DNA from: Piscinibacter sp.
GTDB taxonomy: Bacteria > Pseudomonadota > Gammaproteobacteria > Burkholderiales > Burkholderiaceae_C
Assembly: GCA_019635485.1 (NCBI GenBank)
Contig: JAHBZL010000005.1
Span: 78,202-142,201, forward strand
Reading direction: 5' to 3'
DNA: 64,000 nt
Shown: positions 1 through 7,899 of the stretch, in pieces
How the letters are laid out: the number at the start of each line of letters is the position of its first letter
Position numbering within the stretch: the stretch's first letter is position 1
Position numbers and translations under genes: made by a program
Notes under the pieces: model-generated
Databases searched by the model: none
Told to the model about the DNA's origin: nothing
Seen by the model: only the letters and a program-made list of their open reading frames with translations

Positions 1-437
1 TTCAGCTGTGCGACGAGGTCCTTCACGTCCTTGATCGGCGTCGTGGCGTTGGCGATCATCAGCGTGGGTGACGATCCGACCAGCCCGACCGGCTCGAAGT
101 CAGCGACCGGGTCGTAGCGCAGCTTCTGCAGCGCCGGGTTCATCGCGTGGGTCGCGATGTAGCCGAACATCAGCGTATGGCCGTCCGGCGTGGCGCGCGC
201 CACGTACTCGCTGGCGATCGAGCCGTTCGCGCCGGCACGGTTGTCGATGATGATCGTCTGCCCGAGCAGCGGCCCCAGCTTCTGCGCGATCGTGCGCGCC
301 ATCGCGTCGTTGCCGCCACCGGCCGCGGTCGGCACGACGAGGGTGATGACCTTGTCGGGGTAGGCGAAGGCGGGCGGCGCGACGGTCAGGGCCGTCGCGG
401 CGGTCGCGGCGGCGATGAGGGCGTGCACGGGTTTCAT
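1..437 (-). CDS. Bug-family tripartite tricarboxylate transporter substrate-binding protein (N-terminal part)
   Basis: The gene runs off the left edge, so only about 145 N-terminal residues are present. It starts at an ATG with an AGGAGA-type ribosome site just upstream. The product opens with an Ala-rich signal peptide ending near AFA, followed by YPDKVITLVVPTAAGGGND. This is the typical first strand and glycine loop of Bug/TctC receptors, in which the loop binds a carboxylate of the ligand. Family members are periplasmic receptors of about 320 residues that capture organic acids, often for TTT transporters, but many are orphans. A LysR remnant lies divergently upstream. The ligand cannot be read from the sequence; placement beside an aromatic catabolic block suggests an aromatic or dicarboxylic acid, which is inference only. 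Confidence 0.88.
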   Translation of the reverse strand, partial: MKPVHALIAAATAATALTVAPPAFAYPDKVITLVVPTAAGGGNDAMARTIAQKLGPLLGQTIIIDNRAGANGSIASEYVARATPDGHTLMFGYIATHAMNPALQKLRYDPVADFEPVGLVGSSPTLMIANATTPIKDVKDLVAQL

Positions 438-625
438 GGGCTTGTCTCCTGGTGTGGGTCTGGAATAGACGTAGTCGGGGATCGGACCGCGCGACGTGCC
501 GGCTCGCATCAGGACGCGGGGGATGACTCGGTTCACGGCCCGAATCTTCGGCGTCGCTATTGCAAAAGTGAAGTGCATCTTCAAGATCAACTGATCCGAT
601 CGGCGCATCAATCACGAGGCACCCG

Positions 626-1024
626 ATGGCGATCAACGTCGACCTGAACGACCTGCTGGCCTTCCGCGCCGTGGCCGAGCTGAGCAGCTTCCGCAAGGCA
701 GCCGACTCGGTGTCGGTCGGTCGGACCTCGGGCAACCGGGTCCTGCTCGACCAGGCGCTGGCCGGCCTGCCGAATCGACCCCAGGGCATCTACGAGGCAC
801 AGAACGTCACGACCACGTTCGGTCTCGTCGAGGCCGGTCTCGGCGTCGCAGCCATGCCTTCGATGGCCATGCCGCGACCAGATCACCCGCTGCTGGTCAG
901 CGTTCCGCTGGTCGACCCGGTGGTCACCCGCAGGGTGGGTCTGATCCGCCGTCGCGGCCGGTCGTTGTCCCCGGCGGCGCAGCAACTCTACGAGTTGTTC
1001 GGCGAGTTCAAGCGGCGACCCTAG
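626..1024 (+). pseudogene. LysR-family regulator remnant with in-frame internal deletion
   Basis: The frame encodes 132 residues against about 300 for a LysR regulator. Residues 1-29 are the start of a winged-helix domain (LLAFRAVAELSSFRKAADS). Directly after comes SVGRTSGNRVLLDQALAGLP, which belongs deep in the C-terminal effector domain. It continues through GLVEAGLGVAAMP to a normal C terminus. The recognition helix, linker helix and most of the first effector lobe are therefore missing, about 160-170 residues, yet the frame is kept. Such a product could not bind DNA in the normal way, so I treat it as a decaying gene, although a small effector-domain protein cannot be excluded. It is divergent from the Bug receptor, the usual arrangement of a receptor and its regulator. 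Its stop codon overlaps that of the convergent hapH-like gene inside a CTAG palindrome. Confidence 0.75.
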
Positions 1025-1332
1025 GTCGTCGTCCACGCCGGCGGCCCCAGGCCGCAACGCCAGGGCTGCACGTCGACGCTGGCGTAGACACCGGCGTGCA
1101 CGTAGGGGTCTTCCTCGACGAAGCGCCGAACCTCGTCGGCCGACGAGGCGCGGACGACCAGCAGCGTGCCGTTCATGCCCCCCGCCGGTCCGCCCGTGGT
1201 CGGGCCGGCGGCGAGCACCTCGACCGCATGCGCGCCGGGTGCACGCAGCCGCGCGCGATGCGCTTCGCGCACGCGCAGGCGCGCCGCCTCCATGCCCGGC
1301 GCGTCGCGGGCCCAGACGGCGAACAGGTTCAT
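1021..1332 (-). CDS. hapH: YciI-like protein, HapH type
   Basis: A 103-residue protein starting MNLFAVWARDAPG and ending in a YciI-like ferredoxin-fold pattern: RLRVREAHRARL in the middle and RRFVEEDPYVHAGVYASV near the end. In YciI proteins the conserved His and the late E-DP segment form a shallow active-site-like pocket. The start overlaps the stop of the intradiol dioxygenase gene by ATGA, so translation is probably coupled. In the hap cluster of Pseudomonas fluorescens ACB a YciI protein (HapH) follows the intradiol dioxygenase HapG, exactly as here. The chemical role is not established; muconolactone isomerase-like or dehalogenase-like activities have been suggested for relatives. I infer a helper role in the lower hydroquinone/hydroxyquinol pathway. 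Confidence 0.8.
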   Translation of the reverse strand: MNLFAVWARDAPGMEAARLRVREAHRARLRAPGAHAVEVLAAGPTTGGPAGGMNGTLLVVRASSADEVRRFVEEDPYVHAGVYASVDVQPWRCGLGPPAWTTT

Positions 1333-2192
1333 GCCCCTTCCGGCAGCTCGGGCGCGAGCACGAACCGGTGCCGCAAGGTCGTGTACGGCCCGTCGGCGAG
1401 CGGTCCGCGGTCGTGGTGCTCGAAGCGGCCGATCAGCGAGGAGCGCACGCCGAAGACGACGTCGGAGTCCAGGTAGGGGTCCGGGTCGCGAAACAGGTGC
1501 GTGATCAGCGTGCGGTAGCCCGGTGCGCGCACGAGGAAGTGCACGTGCGCCGGCCGCCAGGGGTGGCGCCCGGTCGCGACCAGCATCTTCCCGACCGGCC
1601 CGTCGGTCGGCACGGGGTAGGCCGTGGGCACGATGCTCCGGAAATGAGTTCGTCCCCGAGCGTCCGTGACGAGCACGCCGCGCGCCCGCCGCTGGTCGCC
1701 CAGTTCCGGCCGCTGCACGTCGTACAGACCTTCCTCGTCGGCCTGCCAGACGTCGACCTCGGCGCCCGCGATGGCATTCCCGTCGGGATCGACGACCTCG
1801 ATCTCGGCGAACAGCGTCTCGCCCGGAGCCCCCCCGGCGAGATCGGCGCCGGCGTCGACGCGCGGCGCGTCGTCGACGTGGAAGGGCCCGAACACGGTGG
1901 CCTCGGTCGCGCCCGGCGGCCGCGACTGGTTCAACGCGACCGTCAGCATCGACACCCCGAGCGTGTCCGACAGCAGGATGAACTCCTGGCGCTTGTCGTC
2001 GCACATTCGGCCGGTGGCCGTCAGGAACTCGATGCCGCGCATCCACTCGTCCTCGGTCAGCCGCACCTCGCGCACGAAGTCGTGCAGGTGCTGCACCAGC
2101 GCCGACACGATCTCCTTCAGGCGCGGATTCGGGCAGGCGTCGAGGCGTGCCTGCACGGCCGCGGTGATGTTGTGTTCGTCGATGTTGCGCAT
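1329..2192 (-). CDS. hapG: Intradiol ring-cleavage dioxygenase, hydroxyquinol 1,2-dioxygenase type
   Basis: The 287-residue protein has an N-terminal helical dimerisation domain (roughly 20-95) and a C-terminal beta-sandwich catalytic domain. The four Fe(III) ligands of the family can be placed: Tyr157 (in GLYDVQ), Tyr192 (in TAYPVP), His216 and His218 (in RPAHVHF), with Arg213 preceding. The segment PVPTDGPVGKML resembles hydroxyquinol and chlorocatechol dioxygenases more than plain catechol 1,2-dioxygenases. The expected reaction is intradiol cleavage of 1,2,4-benzenetriol with O2 to maleylacetate in the cytoplasm, which would feed the maleylacetate reductase of the same cluster. It starts 10 bases after the livM stop and overlaps the next gene by 4 bases. 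Substrate preference is inferred; catechol or a substituted catechol remains possible. Confidence 0.9.
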   Translation of the reverse strand: MRNIDEHNITAAVQARLDACPNPRLKEIVSALVQHLHDFVREVRLTEDEWMRGIEFLTATGRMCDDKRQEFILLSDTLGVSMLTVALNQSRPPGATEATVFGPFHVDDAPRVDAGADLAGGAPGETLFAEIEVVDPDGNAIAGAEVDVWQADEEGLYDVQRPELGDQRRARGVLVTDARGRTHFRSIVPTAYPVPTDGPVGKMLVATGRHPWRPAHVHFLVRAPGYRTLITHLFRDPDPYLDSDVVFGVRSSLIGRFEHHDRGPLADGPYTTLRHRFVLAPELPEGA

Positions 2193-2202
2193 GCGCTTCT
2201 CC

Positions 2203-3219
2203 TCATCTGTCCGGGCCGAGCCAGCGGCGCGTCGGGAACAGGCTCCATCCCCACCGGTCCTGGATCCAGCCCCACAGGCCCTTCTTGAACCTGATCGTCA
2301 CGACGATGGCCAGGAGCCCAAGACCGAGCAGGTACCAGCTGCCATAGTCGCTCAAGAACTTGTTCAGCACCCAGAAGATCAGTGCGCCCACGATCGGCCC
2401 CTCAATGCGGCCGATGCCGCCGATCACGACCATGAAGATCGCGAACGCCGTCCAGTTGACGCTGAAGGCGGCGTCCGGGCTGATGCGCAGGTTGCCGACG
2501 AAGTACAGCGCGCCCGCCATCCCGGCACCGAACGCTGCCACCACGTAGACCGCCAGCTTCATGCGGCCGACGGCAATGCCCTGGCTCTCGGCGGCGACCT
2601 CGTTGTCGCGGATCGCCAGCAGCGCCAGGCCGCGCTTGCTGCGCAGGAACAGGTACACCAGCGCGATGGCCGCCGCCACGCAGGCGAGCGCGACCCAGAA
2701 GGTCAGGTTCTCGCGGGTCTCGCGCGGGATCCCGCGCAGCGCCGTCAGGCTGGTGCCCGAGCCGCCGCCGACGACGGAGAGGTTGGCGAACGACAGCCGG
2801 AACACCTCGGCGATGACCCAGGTGCCGATCGCGAAGTACCCGCCCTGCAGCCGGAACGCGACCCAGCTCACCGGCACCGCGACGGCCGCCGTGGCCAGCG
2901 CCGCGAGCGGGATCGCGACGAACGGATTCACGCCGGCCAGGTTCCCCAGCATCAGCATGACGTAGCCGCCGAGGCCGAAGAAGGCCTGCTGGCCGATCGA
3001 CACCATGCCGCCGTAGCCGGCGAGCAGGTTCCACATCATCGCGAACACGAAGTAGCAGGCGATCTCGACGAAGTCGCGCATCCAGGCCGGCGCGCTGTCT
3101 TCCGGGGCCCACCACGGCAGCGTCGCCGCGACCAGCAGCAGGAGCGCCGAGGCGATCGTCGCCACCCGGCTGGCACGCGTATGGCGCTGGACCTCGATCG
3201 GAGCGTGGGCGGGCGTCAT
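2203..3219 (-). CDS. livM: LIV-type ABC transporter permease, LivM family
   Basis: A 338-residue integral membrane protein with about eight to nine hydrophobic segments. It carries the LivM signature region: MWNLLAGYGGMVSIGQQAFFG early, and RDNEVAAESQGIAVGRMKL in the cytoplasmic coupling loop. LivM pairs with LivH to form the channel of branched-chain amino acid-type importers. Many relatives in Burkholderiales carry aromatic acids or other carboxylates. The gene starts 7 bases after the livH stop and sits inside a tight run livK-G-F-H-M. Because the run is embedded between hydroquinone-pathway genes, I infer that it imports an aromatic substrate or a precursor of hydroquinone rather than leucine. 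Confidence 0.93.
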   Translation of the reverse strand: MTPAHAPIEVQRHTRASRVATIASALLLLVAATLPWWAPEDSAPAWMRDFVEIACYFVFAMMWNLLAGYGGMVSIGQQAFFGLGGYVMLMLGNLAGVNPFVAIPLAALATAAVAVPVSWVAFRLQGGYFAIGTWVIAEVFRLSFANLSVVGGGSGTSLTALRGIPRETRENLTFWVALACVAAAIALVYLFLRSKRGLALLAIRDNEVAAESQGIAVGRMKLAVYVVAAFGAGMAGALYFVGNLRISPDAAFSVNWTAFAIFMVVIGGIGRIEGPIVGALIFWVLNKFLSDYGSWYLLGLGLLAIVVTIRFKKGLWGWIQDRWGWSLFPTRRWLGPDR

Positions 3220-3226
3220 CGTTCGT

Positions 3227-4081
3227 TCAGCCCCGGGTCTTCGGGAACAGCCCCTGCGGCCGCACCACCAGCAGCGCGAGGAAGACCAGGTGCCCGGCCC
3301 ACAGGCCCCAGCCGGGATCGATGCGGAAGCCGACCTGCTGCGTCAGCCCGAGCACCATCGCGCCGACGAAGGTGCCCCAGAACGAGCCCATGCCGCCGAT
3401 GATCACGGCCTCGAAGGCGAACAGCAGCAGCAACGGGCCGTCGCTCGGGCTCACGGTGGTGCGCATCGCCTGCAGCGTGCCGGCGATCGCGATCAGCACG
3501 AACGCGATCGCGGTGGCCAGCGCATACACGTGGCTCGACGAGAGGCCCATCAGCTCGGCGATCTCGCGATCGTCGGACACGGCGCGGAAGGCCCGCCCCA
3601 GCCGCGTGCGGGCGAACAGCCACTGCAGCCCGGCGGTGCACGCGATCGCGATCGCCAGGATCACCAGCGGCAGCAGGCCGACCTGCAGCGGCCCCAGGGC
3701 GACGCTGCGCGTGGCGAGGCCGGCCGAGTCCAGCGAGCGCGGGTCGGCCGAGAAGGTCTCGAGCAGCGCGTTCTGGATCACGATGGCGAGCCCGAAGGTC
3801 ACCACCAGCGAGGGCAGCGGGTCCTTGCCGAGGGTGCCGTTCAGCACCCATCGCTGCAGCGCATACCCGGCACCGAACGCCAACGGCAGCACCGCCAGCG
3901 CCGCCAGCGAGGGGTGCAGCGCGAACTGCGTGGCCGCGGCGATGGCCGCGAAGCCGCCGAGCACGATGAAGTCGCCGTGGGCGGTGTTGGTGAGGCGCAT
4001 GACGCCGAACATCAGCGACAGCCCGAGCGCGAACAGCGCGTACAGCCCGCCGAGCAAGAGTCCCTGGACGACGATGCCCAC
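3227..4081 (-). CDS. livH: LIV-type ABC transporter permease, LivH family
   Basis: A 284-residue membrane protein of the LivH family. The N terminus GLLLGGLYALFALGLSLMFG, the following RLTNTAHGDF and the coupling-loop segment FRAVSDDREIAELMGLSSSH are characteristic. About eight hydrophobic stretches are visible. It forms the inner-membrane pore with LivM. The gene starts 4 bases beyond the livF stop and livM follows after 7 bases, so all are surely one transcript. Length is normal for the family. No feature of the sequence tells the ligand. Confidence 0.93.
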   Translation of the reverse strand: MGIVVQGLLLGGLYALFALGLSLMFGVMRLTNTAHGDFIVLGGFAAIAAATQFALHPSLAALAVLPLAFGAGYALQRWVLNGTLGKDPLPSLVVTFGLAIVIQNALLETFSADPRSLDSAGLATRSVALGPLQVGLLPLVILAIAIACTAGLQWLFARTRLGRAFRAVSDDREIAELMGLSSSHVYALATAIAFVLIAIAGTLQAMRTTVSPSDGPLLLLFAFEAVIIGGMGSFWGTFVGAMVLGLTQQVGFRIDPGWGLWAGHLVFLALLVVRPQGLFPKTRG

Positions 4082-4085
4082 GCCA

Positions 4086-4805
4086 CTACCCCTGCGCGCC
4101 GAAGTAGGCGGCGCTGATCTGCGCGCGCGTCAGCTGCTCGCTCGGCCCTTCGAGCGACACCCGCCCTTCCTGCAGGCAGACCACGCGGCGCGAGACCCGC
4201 TGCGCCACCGTCACGTCCTGCTCGACGACCACGACGCTCATGCCTTCGCCGGTGATCGCCGGCAGCGCGTCGTAGATCTCCTTGATAACGATCGGCGCCA
4301 GTCCGAGGGAAAGTTCGTCGCACAGCAGCACGCGCGGGTTGCTCATCAGCGCGCGGCCGATGGCCACCATCTGCTGCTGCCCACCCGACAAGGCCGTGCC
4401 CGGCTGCCGGCGCTTGTCCTTCAGGATCGGGAACAGACCGTACAGGCGCTCCAGGTGCCACGGCCCCGGCCGCGCCGCGAAGGCGCCCATCAGCAGGTTC
4501 TCCTCCACGCTGAGCGACGGGAACAGGCGCCGGCCCTCCGGCACCATCGCAAGGCCCAGGCGGACGATGTCGCCCGGCGGGCGGGCGCCGATCGGCTGCC
4601 CGTCGAAACGCACCGCCTCCGGCGCAGCCTTGAGCAGCCCGGTCAGGCACTTGAGCAGCGTGCTCTTGCCGGCGCCGTTGGCGCCGATCACCGCCACGAC
4701 CTCGCCGGCCTCGACATGGAAGTCGACCCCGAACAGCGCCTGCGCGTCACCGTAGAAGGCGGCCAGCGAGCGCGCCTGCAGCAGCGGCGCCCCGACGGCG
4801 CTCAC
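4086..4805 (-). CDS. livF: LIV-type ABC transporter ATPase, LivF family
   Basis: A 239-residue ABC ATPase. Walker A is GANGAGKST, the signature is LSGGQQQMVAIGRAL, and Walker B is RVLLCDELSLGL followed by the D-loop. The C terminus DAEVR/YFGA-like type and the phrase PEGRRLFPSLSVEENL are typical of LivF as opposed to LivG. It powers import together with LivG on the cytoplasmic face. Its ATG overlaps the livG stop by 4 bases, so translation is coupled. Confidence 0.93.
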   Translation of the reverse strand: MSAVGAPLLQARSLAAFYGDAQALFGVDFHVEAGEVVAVIGANGAGKSTLLKCLTGLLKAAPEAVRFDGQPIGARPPGDIVRLGLAMVPEGRRLFPSLSVEENLLMGAFAARPGPWHLERLYGLFPILKDKRRQPGTALSGGQQQMVAIGRALMSNPRVLLCDELSLGLAPIVIKEIYDALPAITGEGMSVVVVEQDVTVAQRVSRRVVCLQEGRVSLEGPSEQLTRAQISAAYFGAQG

Positions 4806-5521
4806 GCTTCCATCCCCATGTACACCCGCCGCACCTCGGCATCGTTCATCACGTCCTGCGGCAGGCCCTCGGCCAGCGGCTGGCCGAAGTTGATGACGAA
4901 CAGGCGGTCGGCGATCGAGAGCAGCGCTTGCACCACGTGCTCGATCCAGACCATGGTCACGCCGCTGGCCTTGATGCGGCGCAGTTCGTCGACGAGTTCG
5001 CGCGCCTCCGGCTCGGTCAGCCCGCCCGCGATCTCGTCGAGCAGCAGCAGGCGCGGCCGCGTCGCCAAGGCGCGGGCCAGTTCCAGCCGCTTGCGGTCGA
5101 GCAGCGTCAGGCCGCCGGCCGGGCGGTTGGCGTGCGCACGCAGCCCGGTCGCGGCGAGCACCTCGTGCGCGGTGGCCCAGGCCTGGCGCTCGCTCTCGCC
5201 GGCGCCGAAGCAGGCGGCGGTGACCAGGTTCTCGAACACCGTCATCGCGCCGAAGGGCTGCGGCACCTGGTAGCTGCGGCCGATGCCGGCGCGGCAGCGC
5301 TGGTGCGGCCTGAGCCCGGCGATGTCACGGCCGTCGTACTCGATGCGCCCGGCGTCGGCGCGCACGTCGCCGCTGATCAGGTTGAACAGCGTCGTCTTGC
5401 CGGCGCCGTTGGGCCCCAGGATGCCCAGCGTCTCGCCCTCGGCCACCGACAGCGAGATGCCGTCGGTGACCTTGACCGCCCCGTAGGACTTGTGGACGTC
5501 GTGCAGCGCCAGCAGGGCCAT
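4802..5521 (-). CDS. livG: LIV-type ABC transporter ATPase, LivG family
   Basis: A 239-residue ABC ATPase with Walker A GPNGAGKTT and Walker B RLLLLDEIAGGL. The segment GIGRSYQVPQPFGAMTVFEN is the usual LivG Q-loop region. The signature position reads LTLLDRKRLELARAL, the LivG variant of the LSGGQ loop, which differs from canonical LSGGQ but is normal in this subfamily. It starts 15 bases after the receptor gene stop. It acts as the second nucleotide-binding subunit beside LivF. Confidence 0.93.
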   Translation of the reverse strand: MALLALHDVHKSYGAVKVTDGISLSVAEGETLGILGPNGAGKTTLFNLISGDVRADAGRIEYDGRDIAGLRPHQRCRAGIGRSYQVPQPFGAMTVFENLVTAACFGAGESERQAWATAHEVLAATGLRAHANRPAGGLTLLDRKRLELARALATRPRLLLLDEIAGGLTEPEARELVDELRRIKASGVTMVWIEHVVQALLSIADRLFVINFGQPLAEGLPQDVMNDAEVRRVYMGMEA

Positions 5522-5536
5522 CGCGCGGCGTCTTGC

Positions 5537-6793
5537 TCAGATCAGCGCCAGCTTGCCGCCGGTCGGGATGCTCGGCGCGGCCTCGTTGTTGACGATCACC
5601 AGCTCGACCTTGTTCTTCGTGCCCTTGACCCACTGCCCGAGCACCAGCGGCGTCTTGCTGACGTTCTTGAACGGCCCTTGGCCACCCCACTTCACCGCGC
5701 CGACGACGGTGTTCATCGAGGTCGCGGCAACGGCGTCGCGCACGTCCGCCGCCTTCGCCGACCTGGCGCGCGACAGCGCGTTCGCGGCCACCTCGAACAG
5801 CGCATGCGCGAAGCCGATCGGCTGCGTCCACTGGCGCTTCGTGCTGGCCTCGTAGGCCGCCGCGAGCTGCGCCGCGCTCTGCTTCGTCAGGCTGGAGGCG
5901 AACGGGTGCGACGGGCTCCACCACACCTCGGTCGACAGGCCGTGGCCCAGGTCGCCGAGCGCCTCGATCGCGCCCGGGAAGAGCAGCGCCTTCCCCAGCG
6001 TGATGACCTTCGGCTTGTAACCCTGCTGGCGCGCCTGCGTCAGGAAGGTCTTGGCGTCCGGCGGGATCACCACGCCGGTGACGATCTCGCAGCCTTCCTT
6101 CTTGAACGCCGCGATCTGGGCGCTGAAGTCCTGCGTGCCGTTCTGGAACCGCCCCGGGTCGGTGAGCGTGAAGCCCATGCCCGCCAGCGGCTTGGGAAAG
6201 CCGAGCTCCTTGTCGCCCCAGGCGTTGCCGTCGCCATCGTTCGGGAACAGGCCGCCCACCTTCTTGTTCGTCGCCATGCTCTTCCACCCGTTGGTGAAGT
6301 TGGCGATGACGTCCTCCAGCCCCCAGAACAGGTGGTACGTCCAGGCGAAGCCCTTGGCCGGGTCGCCCTTGCGGCCGAAGAACCAGGGCTGCCACGGGAC
6401 GACGGAGCTGACGCAGGGCAGCTCGTTGAGCTCGCAGGCGTCGCTGACCGGGTTGGCCGTTTCCGGCGTGCCGGCCGTGAGCATCAGCGCCACACGGTCC
6501 TTCAGGATGAGGTCGTTGGCGACTTCGCCGGCCCGGTTGGGATTGGACTGGCTGTCCTTCAGCAGGATCTCGACCGCCACCTTCCTGCCGCCGACGTCGA
6601 GCCCGCCCTTGAAGGCGGCCTTCATCTGCTCGATGACCCACTTGTCGGCCTCGCCGAACGGCGCCAGCGGGCCGGTCTGCGGCGACACGTAGCCGATCCT
6701 GAGCGTGTCGGCGGCGAAGGTGACGCCCGGCAGCGCCAGCGCGGCGGCCCCGGCGGCCGTGCCGTGCACGAAGGTTCTGCGGTTCAGGCTCAT
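5537..6793 (-). CDS. LIV-type ABC transporter periplasmic substrate-binding protein (LivK-like)
   Basis: A 418-residue periplasmic receptor (Leu/Ile/Val-binding-type fold). The N terminus MSLNRRTFVHGTAAGAAA has a twin-arginine motif, so export by the Tat route is likely. The mature start LRIGYVSPQTGPLAPFGEAD is the conserved first strand of the family. A strong AAGGAGA ribosome site lies upstream of the chosen ATG. It follows maleylacetate reductase after 37 bases and precedes livG. At about 390 mature residues it is larger than LivK proper and resembles receptors for aromatic or other non-amino-acid ligands. The exact ligand is unknown; hydroquinone-related aromatics are a context-based guess. 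Confidence 0.9.
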   Translation of the reverse strand: MSLNRRTFVHGTAAGAAALALPGVTFAADTLRIGYVSPQTGPLAPFGEADKWVIEQMKAAFKGGLDVGGRKVAVEILLKDSQSNPNRAGEVANDLILKDRVALMLTAGTPETANPVSDACELNELPCVSSVVPWQPWFFGRKGDPAKGFAWTYHLFWGLEDVIANFTNGWKSMATNKKVGGLFPNDGDGNAWGDKELGFPKPLAGMGFTLTDPGRFQNGTQDFSAQIAAFKKEGCEIVTGVVIPPDAKTFLTQARQQGYKPKVITLGKALLFPGAIEALGDLGHGLSTEVWWSPSHPFASSLTKQSAAQLAAAYEASTKRQWTQPIGFAHALFEVAANALSRARSAKAADVRDAVAATSMNTVVGAVKWGGQGPFKNVSKTPLVLGQWVKGTKNKVELVIVNNEAAPSIPTGGKLALI

Positions 6794-6830
6794 GGTGGCT
6801 GTCTCCTTGTTGTGGGTCTCGAAGAACGGC

Positions 6831-7892
6831 TCAGCGATCGGGGCGCGTGCCGTCGAACGCGCGCTGCAGCAGGTCGCGGATCGCCCGGCGTTCGAGCGGC
6901 CGCGGATTGGGGTACGGGGTCGACACGGCGAGATCGGCGGCCCGGTCGAGCCCCTCCGCGGGCATGCCGAGGTCGCGCAGGGCCGTGGGCGCGCCGTGGC
7001 GCCTGGCGAGATCGAAGACCGCTGCGCCGGCGTGTTCGCCCTTCAGGGCCCGCGCGATGCGTTCCATCGCCGCGGGCGCGTGCGCCGCGTTGTAGGCGAG
7101 GGCGTGCGGCAGGATCACCGTGTGCACCTCGGCATGCGGCAGGTTGAAGGTGCCGCCGAGCGTGTGGCAGAGCTTGTGGTGCAGGCCCATCGCAACGGCG
7201 CCCAGCACGCTGCCGCACAGCCAGGCGCCGTAGAGCGCATCGCCGCGGGCCTCGAGGTTCCGCGGGTCGTCGCACAGGCGCGGCAGCGCAGCGGCCGTCG
7301 CACGCAGGCCCTCCTCGGCCATCAGTGCCGTGATCGGGTTGCCGTCGTGGGCGTACAGGCCCTCGGCCGCATGGGCGATCGCGTTCAGCGCGCTCGTCAC
7401 CGTCAGGGCGAGCGGCAGGGTCAGGGTCAGTTCGGGGTCGTAGATCACCGTCTTCGGCAGCACGCGGCCATCGCGCCCGGTCTTCTTCAGCCCGCCTTCC
7501 GTGAGACCGTAGATCGGTGTCATCTCGCTGCCGGCGTAGGTGGTCGGGATGGCGAGGATCGGCAGTCCCGAGTCGAGCGCGATCGCCTTGCCCAGCCCGA
7601 TCGTCGAGCCGCCGCCGATCGCCACCGCGCAGTCCGCACCGAGCCGCGCCGCCTCGGCCCGCGCTTCGCGTGCGGTCTCGATCGGCACGTGCATCACGGC
7701 CTGCGCGAAGATGCCTGCGGCACGGTCGCCGAGCCGCTCGGCCACCTGCCGCGCGGCGGCGGCCTGTTCCGGCGTGGACAGGACGAGCGCCCGGCGCGCG
7801 CCCAGCAGGTCGATCTCGCGCCCCAGGTGCTGCAGCGCGCCGGCGCCGAAGACGACCCGCGCCGGCCTGGCCGTGTAGACGAAGGCTTGCAT
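6831..7892 (-). CDS. hapF: Maleylacetate reductase
   Basis: A 353-residue member of the iron-containing alcohol dehydrogenase superfamily with the normal length of maleylacetate reductases. The dinucleotide-binding loop GGGSTIGLGKAIAL and the segment IPTTYAGSEMTPIYG are typical of that subgroup. The metal-site region is degenerate compared with true Fe-ADHs, as in other maleylacetate reductases. The reaction is NAD(P)H-dependent reduction of maleylacetate to 3-oxoadipate in the cytoplasm. It can serve both entry routes here: oxidation of 4-hydroxymuconic semialdehyde by HapE and intradiol cleavage by HapG. It begins 7 bases after the hapE stop. Confidence 0.93.
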   Translation of the reverse strand: MQAFVYTARPARVVFGAGALQHLGREIDLLGARRALVLSTPEQAAAARQVAERLGDRAAGIFAQAVMHVPIETAREARAEAARLGADCAVAIGGGSTIGLGKAIALDSGLPILAIPTTYAGSEMTPIYGLTEGGLKKTGRDGRVLPKTVIYDPELTLTLPLALTVTSALNAIAHAAEGLYAHDGNPITALMAEEGLRATAAALPRLCDDPRNLEARGDALYGAWLCGSVLGAVAMGLHHKLCHTLGGTFNLPHAEVHTVILPHALAYNAAHAPAAMERIARALKGEHAGAAVFDLARRHGAPTALRDLGMPAEGLDRAADLAVSTPYPNPRPLERRAIRDLLQRAFDGTRPDR

Positions 7893-7899
7893 CGTGTGC

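Noticed and set aside
1239-5273. Long open frames on the plus strand antisense to the dioxygenase and liv genes
   Set aside because: They are rich in Arg, Ala and His with no family features, a known by-product of GC-rich coding sequence on the other strand. The minus-strand products show full family motifs.
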